Below are positions 9,709-19,061 of a stretch of DNA of 64,000 nt, piece after piece. The stretch comes from Dehalococcoidia bacterium. GTDB lineage: Bacteria > Chloroflexota > Dehalococcoidia > Tepidiformales > Tepidiformaceae. The position numbers and the translations under genes are program-made. Location of the stretch: assembly GCA_003104995.1 (NCBI GenBank), contig PQAO01000021.1:1-64000 (forward strand), given 5' to 3'. Every line of letters begins with the position of its first letter. Position 1 is the stretch's first letter. The notes beneath the pieces are model-generated. The model searched no databases. It saw only the letters and a list, made by a program, of their open reading frames with translations, and was not told the origin of the DNA.

Positions 9709-12072
9709 ATGGCCGTGCCCTCCTCCCTCGCCGCACTGCGGGTTATTGAATGCGCGGGCTGGAACGGCGTGCTCGCGGGACGTCTCCTTGCGGATGCAGG
9801 GGCCGACGTGGTGCGCGTGGTCCCGCCCTCTGGCGACCCACTGGCCGCCGAGCCGCCCTTCTTCGGCGCGACAGGCCCGTCCATCCAGGCGGCCTGGTAC
9901 AACGCGGGCAAGCGTGTGCTCACCCTGGACCTCGAATCCGCGGCCGGTAGGGCTGAGTTCCTGCGGCTCGTGGCCGGGGCCGGCATTCTGATCGAGGACT
10001 GGGAGCCTGATCGCGCGGTCGTCGCGCATGCGGATCTGGAGGAAGCCAACCCCACGCTCACCCGGGTCTCGGTCACACCGATGGGGCTCGACGGACCGCT
10101 GGCCGGCTGGCGCGTCAACGACCTGGTCGCCAATGCGATGTCGGGGTCGGCATCGGTCACCGGCAACGCTTCCACACCGCCGATCTCCGGCTATGGCAAC
10201 CAGAGTCACCACACCGTCGGGCTGTATGCGGCAGTTTGCGCGCTGGCAGCCCACCGTGCCGCCGAAGCGAGCGGCAGATTCCAACACGTTGATCTTTCGG
10301 CTCACGAAGCCCTGGTGAGCTGCACCGAACAGGTGTTGATGCAATGGTTCTTTCCCGAGGGCGTCTGGAAGACCAACCTCGCCCGCCGCCAGGGCAGTCT
10401 GCACTGGAGCGGCGCCTACGAGGTCTACACCGCGGCTGATGGGCACGGTGTGATGGTTACCGCCTCGCTGAAGCTCGCCGAGGTCCTTGTCCCCTGGCTC
10501 ATCGAAGACGGGGCAGCCCAGGATCTCGGCGACCGGGAGAAGTTCCCTTCGGTCGTCTCGATGGTCCGCAATCTGCCGTACGTGATGAAGGTGCTCCGCG
10601 AATGGGTTGAAAGCCGTGACGGCGAGGCGCTCTTCTTCGAAGGCCAGCGCCGTCACCAGCCCTTCGGAGTGGTCTGGAACATCGAGGAGGCTCTCACCAG
10701 GAGCCCGCAGATCGCCGCGCGCGGTTACCTGCAGGAAAGGGAGATCCCGGGCTTCGGCGCCGTGCCCTTTCCCGGGCGCTTCCTGAAGACCTCTGCCGAT
10801 GGCCCTCACCCTTCACCCGCCACCCGGACTGCCGGGGTGGACTGGTCCACGCGTGAACGTCCTGTCGCCACCCGGCCGGTGCAGCCATCGCGTCCGCTTG
10901 AGGGCATCCGGATCATGGACTTCACGCATGTCCTGGCAGGGCCTTTCGGCACGCGCGTGCTCGGCGACCTCGGGGCGGACGTCATCAAGGTGGGCACGGC
11001 GTCGCGCGGCGGCGGCGCCAACTCCCCGGGCCATCCCTACTACGTGTGCTGGAATCGCAACAAGCGCAGCGTGACCATCGACATGGCCACCGAAAAGGGC
11101 CGCGCCGTGGCGCTCCGGCTGGCGGCGAAGTCAGATGTCATCATCGAGAACTTCAGTGCCGGCGTGCTCAAGCGCTGGGGGCTCGACCGCGAATCGCTGG
11201 CCGCCGTTAACCCGGGCGTTAGCGTCCTCTCCATGGGTGGCATGGGCCAGGACGGACCATGGAGGGACTTCGTCACGTATGCGCCCACGATTCACGCGCT
11301 CACGGGCCTCACCTACCTCACGAATCCGCCCGGCGAACACACATTGGGCTACGGCTTCTCGCTCACAGACCACCTCAGTGGCCTTGCCGGGGCCTTCGCC
11401 GCGCTCCAGGCGCTCGAGCACCGCGACAGGACGGGCTCGGGCCTCGCCATCGACCTCTCCCAGTACGAACTTGGCCTGGGGATCATGGCGCCGGCACTGC
11501 TCGATTACCTCGCCAACGGCGCGAATCCGGAGCCGTCCGGCAACCGCCATCCACTTGGCGCTTGGGCGCCGCACGGGATCTATCGGTGCGCCGGCGACGA
11601 CCGCTGGGTGGCAATTGCCGTCCGCAACGACCAGGAATGGATGGCGCTCGCCCGGGCGATGGGAAGCCCAGCGCTTGCTGCTGACCCGCGATTCGCCACC
11701 CATGCGGCGCGCATCGCCCACGAGGACGAGCTGGACGCCATGATCGAACGCTGGACTTCCTCGCTGGACCGCTACGAAGTCGCGGGCACCTGCCAGTCGC
11801 TGGGGATTGCCGCGGGTCCGGTCCAGGATGCAGCCGACCTGACCGGACGGGACCGGCAACTTGCCGCCCGGGAGTTCTTCGGCACCACCGTCGCTGAAAA
11901 CCTGGGAGAGTACGGGATCGACCGCTTCCCTGCCCGGTTCAACGGCGAACGGCCGGCCGTGTACGAAGGCGTCCGCCAGACGGGAGCAGACACCTTCGAT
12001 GTGGTCACCCAACTCCTTGGGCTGCCGGACGACGAGGTTGCGGAGCTTGTCGCGAGCGGCGCGTTGAGCTGA
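9709..12072 (+). CDS. Family III (CaiB/BaiF) CoA-transferase, two fused domains
   Basis: 787 aa. Two CaiB-like halves: LRVIECAGWNGVLAGRLLADAGADVVRV and EGIRIMDFTHVLAGPFGTRVLGDLGADVIKV. Each has a VDLS/IDLS Asp motif. Confidence 0.9.
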   Translation: MAVPSSLAALRVIECAGWNGVLAGRLLADAGADVVRVVPPSGDPLAAEPPFFGATGPSIQAAWYNAGKRVLTLDLESAAGRAEFLRLVAGAGILIEDWEPDRAVVAHADLEEANPTLTRVSVTPMGLDGPLAGWRVNDLVANAMSGSASVTGNASTPPISGYGNQSHHTVGLYAAVCALAAHRAAEASGRFQHVDLSAHEALVSCTEQVLMQWFFPEGVWKTNLARRQGSLHWSGAYEVYTAADGHGVMVTASLKLAEVLVPWLIEDGAAQDLGDREKFPSVVSMVRNLPYVMKVLREWVESRDGEALFFEGQRRHQPFGVVWNIEEALTRSPQIAARGYLQEREIPGFGAVPFPGRFLKTSADGPHPSPATRTAGVDWSTRERPVATRPVQPSRPLEGIRIMDFTHVLAGPFGTRVLGDLGADVIKVGTASRGGGANSPGHPYYVCWNRNKRSVTIDMATEKGRAVALRLAAKSDVIIENFSAGVLKRWGLDRESLAAVNPGVSVLSMGGMGQDGPWRDFVTYAPTIHALTGLTYLTNPPGEHTLGYGFSLTDHLSGLAGAFAALQALEHRDRTGSGLAIDLSQYELGLGIMAPALLDYLANGANPEPSGNRHPLGAWAPHGIYRCAGDDRWVAIAVRNDQEWMALARAMGSPALAADPRFATHAARIAHEDELDAMIERWTSSLDRYEVAGTCQSLGIAAGPVQDAADLTGRDRQLAAREFFGTTVAENLGEYGIDRFPARFNGERPAVYEGVRQTGADTFDVVTQLLGLPDDEVAELVASGALS

Positions 12073-12144
12073 CCGGCGGGTGCGAGACGCCTCCCACATG
12101 GTGGGGCTTGGACACGGCGGCTCAAGTGGTATTCAATCCGCGGC

Positions 12145-12813
12145 ATGATGAACGACCCCGGCCTGTTCGAGACCATCTACACCACCCGGGCGCTGCGCCG
12201 CTTCAAGCCGGACCCCGTGCCCGATGACGTGCTTTTTCAGCTGTTCGACGCTGCCATCCGTGCCTCGTCGGGTCAGAACGCACAGGACTGGCGCTGGATC
12301 ATCATTCGCGAACCCGCGGTCAAGCGGCAGCTCCGCGAGTGGGCCCTCGAAGGGTGGGCCCGCTACTCGGCCCGCTACGGCTCGGCGGAGGAGATCGCGG
12401 CGTTGCCCCGAAACCAGCGGCTCTCGCTCAACAGCGTCCGGGACCTCGCCCACAGCCTCGACACCGTCCCGGTGATTGTCGCGGTCCTGGGCATGAAAGG
12501 CCGCCATTCGACGCCCGGCGGGAGCACCTTCCCGGCGGTCCAGAACTTCCAGCTTGCCGCGCGCGCCCTCGGACTCGGCAGCTCCATCTTCAACCTCCCC
12601 ATGCGCGACCAGCTGTACGAAATGCTCGGCATCCCCGAGAACAACCAGCTCTATTGCCTGCTGCCGCTCGGCTACCCCACCGACAGGCACGGTCCGCTGA
12701 GCCGCAAGCCGGTCAAGGCGGTCGTCTTCGACGGCAAATACGGCGCCAACTGGGCCTTTGCCGAAGACCAACCCGAACGGGGCTGGGAGGGCCGCTGGGT
12801 GAAGGACGGCTAA
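12145..12813 (+). CDS. Nitroreductase family protein
   Basis: IYTTRALRRFKPDPVPDD...RASSGQNAQDWRW, C-terminal LPLGYPTDRHGPLSRKP. Confidence 0.92.
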   Translation: MMNDPGLFETIYTTRALRRFKPDPVPDDVLFQLFDAAIRASSGQNAQDWRWIIIREPAVKRQLREWALEGWARYSARYGSAEEIAALPRNQRLSLNSVRDLAHSLDTVPVIVAVLGMKGRHSTPGGSTFPAVQNFQLAARALGLGSSIFNLPMRDQLYEMLGIPENNQLYCLLPLGYPTDRHGPLSRKPVKAVVFDGKYGANWAFAEDQPERGWEGRWVKDG

Positions 12814-12945
12814 CAACAGGGTGTTGAACAAGAAGGCAGTCTGGCCCTGCGGCGGCATGACCTAAGAGGGATTCCCCGGAAGGACGCGACACGCGCTGTC
12901 GCGAACTAGCACGATAGTCGCGAATCGAAAGCGGAGGTTGACGTC

Positions 12946-13425
12946 ATGGCCAGCTGGGACCAATTCGAAACCGACTGCCCTGACCTTGCTCACCTGGCCC
13001 GGGAACGCTTCGGCGCCAGCGAACTGGTGATGCTCGGGACGCTGCGCAAGAACGGCTGGCCTCGCATCACACCCATCGAGTACGCGTTCTGGGAGGGCGA
13101 GTTCGTCCTCGGCGGGATGTGGCAGTCCCGCAAGATGGTTGACCTGTTGCGCGACCCTCGTTGTGCCATTCACAGCACGACCACGAACAAGAACGGCCAG
13201 GAGGGAGACGTGAAACTCTACGGCCGGGCGATTCCTCTCGCTCCGGAGCGTGAGCCCGCCTACTGGCAACACATCTTCGAGACCATGAACTTCCGGCCGG
13301 CGGGCCCGGCGCACGTCTTCACGATCGACATCGAATCCGCCGGCTACGTCCGTTTCACCCCCGAGGGCGAACAGCACACGCTGACCTGGCCCGGCGGTAA
13401 GTGGCGCCGTACCCACGCGCCTTGA
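12946..13425 (+). CDS. Pyridoxamine 5'-phosphate oxidase-like flavin-binding protein
   Basis: LVMLGTLRKNGWPRITPIEYAFWEGEFVLGGMWQSRKMVDLLRDPRCAIHS is a PNPOx-like pattern. Confidence 0.85.
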   Translation: MASWDQFETDCPDLAHLARERFGASELVMLGTLRKNGWPRITPIEYAFWEGEFVLGGMWQSRKMVDLLRDPRCAIHSTTTNKNGQEGDVKLYGRAIPLAPEREPAYWQHIFETMNFRPAGPAHVFTIDIESAGYVRFTPEGEQHTLTWPGGKWRRTHAP

Positions 13426-13510
13426 GCGCCCGGCCGGCCCTGTGACGCGACGGGGACACGCGCGCGAGGTTCCAGAGGCGGCTCGCGCCCATAGCCGCTA
13501 CGATCCGCCC

Positions 13511-14689
13511 ATGGCCACCACCACCTCCTTCAACCCCCCGACTCGCATCCTCATGGGCCCCGGTCCCAGCGGCGCCCATCCCCGCGTCCTTAAGGCCATG
13601 ACCGCGCCCATCCTCGGCCACCTGGACCCCGAGTTCCTCCGCATCATGGACGACTGCAACGACATGCTTCGCGATGTGATGGGCACCACCAACCGCATAA
13701 CCCTGGCCACGCCCGGAACCGGCACCAGCGGCATGGAAGCGGCAGTGATGAACCTGGTCGAGCCCGGCGACAGGGTCGTCGTCGGCATCTGTGGCTATTT
13801 CGGCGAACGCATCGCGGTCATGGCCGAACGGGCCGGCGGCCAGGTCACCCGGGTGCAGACCGCCTGGGGCTCGCCGACGGACCTCGCGGGTGTGGAGGCC
13901 GCGGTCCGGGCTGCCGGCAACGTGAAGCTCCTGGGCATCGTCCATGCCGAGACGTCCACGGGGGCTCAGACTCCCGTGGAGCCGTTCGCCAAGCTTGCGA
14001 AGGAGTCCGGCGCACTCCTCCTTGTCGATTGCGTCACCTCCCTTGGCGGCGTCCCCGTGACGGTGGATGCCTGGGGCGCCGACGCCGTCTACTCCGGTAC
14101 CCAGAAGTGCCTGAGCGCGCCCCCTGGCATGGCCCCGCTCACCATGTCGCCGCGCGCCTGGGATGCCGTCAAAGCCCGGGAGGTCCCCTGCAACAGCTGG
14201 TACCTCGACCTCAGCCTCCTCGAGGCTTACTGGGACGAGCGCCGCGCCTATCACCACACCGCCCCAATCTCCATGGTGTACGCGCTTCACGAAGCTCTCG
14301 CCCTCGTGCTCGATGAGGGTCTAGAGCGCCGCTGGGCCCGTCACGAGCAGAACGGCCGCGCCCTCCAGGCGGGCCTCGAAGCCATGGGCCTCGTCCTCCA
14401 CGCCGACCCCGGCTATCGCCTTCCCGTGCTCACCACAGTGCGCATCCCGGATGGAGTGAACGACGCCGAGGTGCGCGGCGCGCTCCTGGACCGGAACAGC
14501 ATCGAAATTGGCGGCGGGCTCGGCGACCTCCGCGCCAGGGTGTGGCGGATCGGGCTCATGGGCGAAAGCTCCACGCCGGGGAACGTCCTGCTCGTGCTCA
14601 ATTCCCTCGGCAAGATCCTGCGCGAGCAAGGCTTCAAGGCCGATATCCGCGCCGCTGTCGATACCGCTGCTGCGGGACTCGACGCTTAA
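13511..14689 (+). CDS. Class V aminotransferase (alanine/serine-glyoxylate aminotransferase type)
   Basis: LMGPGPSGAHPRVL, GTGTSGMEAA, and PLP-Lys motif YSGTQKCLSAPPGMAPL. Confidence 0.9.
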   Translation: MATTTSFNPPTRILMGPGPSGAHPRVLKAMTAPILGHLDPEFLRIMDDCNDMLRDVMGTTNRITLATPGTGTSGMEAAVMNLVEPGDRVVVGICGYFGERIAVMAERAGGQVTRVQTAWGSPTDLAGVEAAVRAAGNVKLLGIVHAETSTGAQTPVEPFAKLAKESGALLLVDCVTSLGGVPVTVDAWGADAVYSGTQKCLSAPPGMAPLTMSPRAWDAVKAREVPCNSWYLDLSLLEAYWDERRAYHHTAPISMVYALHEALALVLDEGLERRWARHEQNGRALQAGLEAMGLVLHADPGYRLPVLTTVRIPDGVNDAEVRGALLDRNSIEIGGGLGDLRARVWRIGLMGESSTPGNVLLVLNSLGKILREQGFKADIRAAVDTAAAGLDA

Positions 14690-14760
14690 CCTTGTTCCCT
14701 GCAGTTGAACCTTCTCGTCTTTGTCGATAGAGTTTGTCAACAATCACTGAGGGGGCGTCA

Positions 14761-15999
14761 ATGCAGGCTGGCGCAACAGCTGTCACGGCTTCGCCGCGTC
14801 TTCCCGCCAATACCTTCACCATCGCGGGGGCGCTGCTGTTCATCGTCGTGGCGGCGGTCTTCACAGGCCAGAAGGACTTCGAGCTCGGAGCGTTCTGGCT
14901 GATCGGCATCGCCTTCGGCGTCATCGTCCAGCGCAGCCGCCTCTGCTTCGCCGGCGCCTTCCGCGACCTCATCATGTCCGGCGATGGCCGCCTCATGCGC
15001 GCCATCATCCTCGGGCTCGCGGTCACCACGCTTGGTTTCGGCATGCTCATGGCCCGCTTCGTGCCAGACCCGTCGTTCAACGTGCTCCCGCCCGGCGCCC
15101 ACATCCAGCCCGTGGGGTTCGCCACCATCGTTGGCGGCGTGATGTTCGGGATCGGAATGGTCCTCGCTGGCGGCTGCGTCTCCGGCACCCTCTGGCGCAT
15201 GGGCGAAGGCTACGTCAACTCCTGGGTCGCCATGGTCGGCATCCTCTTCGGGCTCTGGGGCGCATCCAAGTCCTGGAACTGGTGGTACGACAACGACATC
15301 AGCAAGCGCGAGGCAACCTGGCTCCCGACGGACCTTGGCCTCACGGCATCCGTCCTTCTGACGCTCGGGCTGTTGGCAGTCGCCTATGTGGCGATCCTCT
15401 GGTGGGAATTCCGCTCACCCCGGTTGCCCGAACCGAAGGCGAAACCCGCTCCACCGGCCCTCACCGTCCGTGAGTACCTGCGCAACTCCTGGAACGTGGT
15501 GTTTGGCGGACGCGGCTGGACCTATACCGCGGGCGCGCTCGCACTCGGCGTGCTCAGCATCGTCGCCTATAACCTCCAGAGTCCCCTGGGTGTCACAGGC
15601 GGCCTCGCGCTCTGGGCCGACAATGCCGCCAGGGTCGCCAACGCCGGCGGCCTGCCGCTCAAAGGCGCTGATCTGCTGGCAGGGTGCTCTTCGGCCGCTG
15701 CCGGCGCGGAATGGCTCACCATCCGCACCACCACCATGACCGGTGTGGTCCTGGGGGCGTTCACCGCATCGGTCCTCTCTGGCGAGTTCAAGGTGCGGTT
15801 CTCCCGCAACACCGCCCGCTACCCCCAGCTTCTGATCGGCGGTGCCGCGATGGGGTACGCCTCCGTCCTTGCGGTCGGCTGCACCATCGGTGCGTTCTTT
15901 TCGTCCATCCCGTCGTTAGCCGTCGCAGGTTGGATTTACGCCGCCGGGCTCGCTGCCGGCGCGTTCATCGGAGTTCAGGTCATTCGCCGCCTCCCCTGA
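14761..15999 (+). CDS. YeeE/YedE family (TsuA-like) sulfur/thiosulfate transporter
   Basis: RSRLCFAGAFRD and LAGGCVSGTLWRMGEG repeats, C-terminal AVGCTIGAFFSS. ATG after gaggggg SD. Confidence 0.88.
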   Translation: MQAGATAVTASPRLPANTFTIAGALLFIVVAAVFTGQKDFELGAFWLIGIAFGVIVQRSRLCFAGAFRDLIMSGDGRLMRAIILGLAVTTLGFGMLMARFVPDPSFNVLPPGAHIQPVGFATIVGGVMFGIGMVLAGGCVSGTLWRMGEGYVNSWVAMVGILFGLWGASKSWNWWYDNDISKREATWLPTDLGLTASVLLTLGLLAVAYVAILWWEFRSPRLPEPKAKPAPPALTVREYLRNSWNVVFGGRGWTYTAGALALGVLSIVAYNLQSPLGVTGGLALWADNAARVANAGGLPLKGADLLAGCSSAAAGAEWLTIRTTTMTGVVLGAFTASVLSGEFKVRFSRNTARYPQLLIGGAAMGYASVLAVGCTIGAFFSSIPSLAVAGWIYAAGLAAGAFIGVQVIRRLP

Positions 16000-16035
16000 G
16001 GCGGCTATCAGACAACGGAGGAGGAGTTCCACCAC

Positions 16036-16326
16036 ATGCAAATCGATGTCCGCGGAGAGATGTGTCCCTACCCGGCCATGAAGGCGAAGGAAGCGCTCAA
16101 GAAGCTCTCCGCAGGAGACCGGCTGGAGCTCATCACTGACCACGCCCCGGCGCTTTCCACCGTCCCCTGGGAGGGCGCCAAGCTCGGGTTCCTTTCCGAG
16201 ATTGCTGGCAAGGCGCCCGGCGAGTGGGTCATCACCCTCGAAAAGGCGAACGCCCCAATCGACCAGAAACAAATCCTGACCGCCATCGCAGCCCGTGCTG
16301 CCGAACTCGCGCCCGACGAAGCGTAA
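16036..16326 (+). CDS. TusA-family sulfurtransferase
   Basis: MQIDVRGEMCPYPAMKAKEALKKL is the TusA CPxP motif. Confidence 0.92.
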   Translation: MQIDVRGEMCPYPAMKAKEALKKLSAGDRLELITDHAPALSTVPWEGAKLGFLSEIAGKAPGEWVITLEKANAPIDQKQILTAIAARAAELAPDEA

Positions 16327-16345
16327 AGCCCCCAAGGAGCCAACA

Positions 16346-17335
16346 ATGAAGAGACTCAGTCTGCTCGCACTGCTCGTAGTCGCCGCCTTCACCACCATCC
16401 TGGTGGCGTGCGGCGGCGATGACGACGACGACGCCCCGGCAGCCACCGCGACGACCGCGACCACTGCGACCGCCGGGGACAGCACCCCCCAGGTCCAGGC
16501 CACGCCCACTATCGACCCGAACGCCTACACCCGTCCTCAACTCCTCGTCGAGTCCGCCCAGCTCGAAAAAGCCCTCGGCGACCCGAACCTGGTCATCGTC
16601 GACCTGCGGAAGAAGGAGTCCTACGACGCCGGCCACATCCCCGGCGCCGTCTGGTACGACCCCGCCTTCCTCAAGGACCCCGACGACAAGTTCTACGTCA
16701 TCCGCGAGGAGCTCTTCGCCGAAAAAGCCGGCGCGATCGGCGTCGACAACACCAGGACCGTCGTCGCCTACGACGATGGCAACGGCCTGCTCGCCACCCG
16801 CTTCTGGTGGGTGCTCTGGTACTACGGACACGAGGGTTCGGTCCTCAACGGCGGGTTCGCAAAATGGCAGAAAGATGGCCTCGCGCTTTCGACGGAAGCG
16901 CCGGCTGTCACGAAGGCTGTCTTCAAGGCATCCGTCAACGACGAGGTCATCTGCGCCCTCGACTACGTTGCCGAGAAATCCGACAACCCGGACCCCAACG
17001 TCGTCATCCTCGATGTGCGTTCGCCCGCCGAATACACGGGCGCTGATGTTCGGGCGGCCAAGGGCGGCCACGTCCCGAACGCGGTGAACCTGGACTGGAC
17101 GCGCTCGCTCACCGAGGCCCAACCGCAGGTCTGGAAGCCTGCCGCCGAACTCCGCAAGCAGTTCGAAGAGGCCGGCATCAAACCCGGCGCCCAGGTCATC
17201 ACCTACTGCCAGACGGGCGTTCGCGCCGCCCACTCGCTCTTCACGCTCTACCTGCTCGGTTACGACGGCCTGAAGAACTTCGACGGCTCGTGGCAGGAGT
17301 GGGGCAACAACAAGGACACCAAGATCGCCCGCTAA
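16346..17335 (+). CDS. Lipoprotein with two rhodanese domains (thiosulfate sulfurtransferase type)
   Basis: Lipobox-like LVACGG followed by an Asp/Ala/Thr-rich linker. N-terminal rhodanese domain, then a C-terminal domain with the VITYCQTGVRAAH active-site loop. Confidence 0.9.
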   Translation: MKRLSLLALLVVAAFTTILVACGGDDDDDAPAATATTATTATAGDSTPQVQATPTIDPNAYTRPQLLVESAQLEKALGDPNLVIVDLRKKESYDAGHIPGAVWYDPAFLKDPDDKFYVIREELFAEKAGAIGVDNTRTVVAYDDGNGLLATRFWWVLWYYGHEGSVLNGGFAKWQKDGLALSTEAPAVTKAVFKASVNDEVICALDYVAEKSDNPDPNVVILDVRSPAEYTGADVRAAKGGHVPNAVNLDWTRSLTEAQPQVWKPAAELRKQFEEAGIKPGAQVITYCQTGVRAAHSLFTLYLLGYDGLKNFDGSWQEWGNNKDTKIAR

Positions 17336-17366
17336 GGTCTGGCGCTCCACCCGGGGAATCAGCAGC

Positions 17367-17395
17367 GAGGGGAGGGCATTTGCCCTCCCCTTCGT
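17367..17395. terminator. Bidirectional hairpin between convergent genes
   Basis: Perfect palindrome ggggagggca-tt-tgccctcccc at 17369-17390 between convergent stops at 17335 and 17401. No long U-tract. Confidence 0.6.
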
Positions 17396-17400
17396 CGTGC

Positions 17401-18192
17401 TTAGCGGCCCTTCCAGTTGGGCTGGCGGTGTTCAAGGAACGCCTGCACGCCCTCCGTGAAGTCCTCGCTCGCGAACATCCGCGTAAGCGCCTCCGTGCTG
17501 TCCTTCACGTGGTCCACCGCGTCGCGCGCCAGGCTCCGGTAGAGCAATCGCTTCACCTCACCCGTCGCCAGTGGCGATCCTCGCGAGACCGAGTGCGCGA
17601 ACTGCATCGAACGCTCCACCAGCTCCGCGTCCGGGACGATCTCGTGCACATAGCCGATCTCCAGTGCCCGGGTAGCACTGATGATTTCCCCCGAGTAAAG
17701 CAGGTAGGCGGCATTCTGCAGCCCGACAATCCGGGAGAGCAGCCACGTCCCGGCTGCCGTATCGGGCACCAGCCCGCGGTGTACGAACACCCACCCGAAC
17801 CGCGCCGATTCCGCTGCGATGCGGAAGTCGCACTGCAGCGTGAACTCCACGCCCAGGCCGACGGCCGCGCCGTTCACCGCTGCAACCGTCGGCTTGGCGA
17901 TTGACGCGAACGTCCATGGCGCGGGGCGCGCGCTCGCGTATGAGTTGGCGTAACTTTCGCCCCGGCCGGTCGAAGGAGGCTGGCTCGAGAGCTGCTGCAG
18001 GTCGGTCCCGGCGCTGAACGCGCGGCCCACCCCCGTGAGCACAACCGCCCGCACCCGCTCGTCGGTCCCCGCCTGCCGGATGGCATCCTCAATTTCGGCG
18101 AGCATCTCATACGTAATCGCGTTCATCTTTTCGGGCCGATTGAACCGCATCACCCCAATCTGCCCATCAACCGCGTACTCAAAATCCGCCAT
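17401..18192 (-). CDS. Enoyl-CoA hydratase/isomerase family
   Basis: MRFNRPEKMNAIT, GRAFSAGTDLQQL, AVNGAAVGLGVE crotonase motifs. Confidence 0.92.
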   Translation of the reverse strand: MADFEYAVDGQIGVMRFNRPEKMNAITYEMLAEIEDAIRQAGTDERVRAVVLTGVGRAFSAGTDLQQLSSQPPSTGRGESYANSYASARPAPWTFASIAKPTVAAVNGAAVGLGVEFTLQCDFRIAAESARFGWVFVHRGLVPDTAAGTWLLSRIVGLQNAAYLLYSGEIISATRALEIGYVHEIVPDAELVERSMQFAHSVSRGSPLATGEVKRLLYRSLARDAVDHVKDSTEALTRMFASEDFTEGVQAFLEHRQPNWKGR

Positions 18193-18292
18193 GCGAACCC
18201 TCCCGATTCCCGTGGCGCCACAATACCCGTGCCGCCAACGCCGCGCACGCGGCACGGTGCGTCCTGCCGTCCGCGGCGGTAGGCTACGCTCC

Positions 18293-19060
18293 ATGCCCAT
18301 CCGCACCGAACGCCGCGACCGCACCTTGCTCATCACGCTCGACCGCCCCGCCGCCATGAACAGCATCGACCCGGAGATGTATCAGCAGCTCGGCGAAACG
18401 TGGGACGAATTCGAGCACGATGAGGCTCTGCTGGTCGCGGTCGTCACGGGCGCGGGCGAGAAGGCCTTTTGCTCCGGCCGCGACCTCGTGAAAAGCGCCC
18501 AGGATGTCTCCAACGATTGGAGCCAGCAACGCGGCGGCGGCCGTCTCACCCCTGAAGGCATCTGGAAGCCGGTCATCGCCGCCATAAACGGCCACTGCCT
18601 CGCGGCCGGGTTGGCCCTCGCCCTCGGGTGCGACCTGCGCGTTGCCAGCCCCAACGCTACCTTCGGTACCATGGCGGCGAAGCGCGGCATCGTCGCTGGC
18701 GGTGGACAGACCCAGCGCCTGGCCCGTTACATCCCCTTTGGCATCGCCATGGAGATGATCCTCTTCGCCGAGCGCATGAGTGCCGAAGACGCGCTCCGCC
18801 ACGGCCTCGTGAACCGCGTCGTTCCCCAGGACCAACTCCTGCCGTTCGCACTCGGATGGGCCGAAAGGCTCTGCGAGAACGGGCCCCTGGCTGTCCAGGC
18901 CATGAAACGGGCGGCCTATGAAGGCGGCTGGGACATGAACTTCCGCGAGGGCATGCGTCTCGAGGCCCGCCTCTACGCGGAGATCATGAAGACGGAAGAC
19001 GCCGCCGAAGGCGGCCGCGCATTCGCCGAAAAGCGCCCCGCGCGCTTCAAGGGCCGTTGA
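18293..19060 (+). CDS. Enoyl-CoA hydratase/isomerase family
   Basis: ITLDRPAAMNSID, EKAFCSGRDL, AINGHCLAAGLALAL. Confidence 0.92.
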   Translation: MPIRTERRDRTLLITLDRPAAMNSIDPEMYQQLGETWDEFEHDEALLVAVVTGAGEKAFCSGRDLVKSAQDVSNDWSQQRGGGRLTPEGIWKPVIAAINGHCLAAGLALALGCDLRVASPNATFGTMAAKRGIVAGGGQTQRLARYIPFGIAMEMILFAERMSAEDALRHGLVNRVVPQDQLLPFALGWAERLCENGPLAVQAMKRAAYEGGWDMNFREGMRLEARLYAEIMKTEDAAEGGRAFAEKRPARFKGR

Positions 19061-19061
19061 C

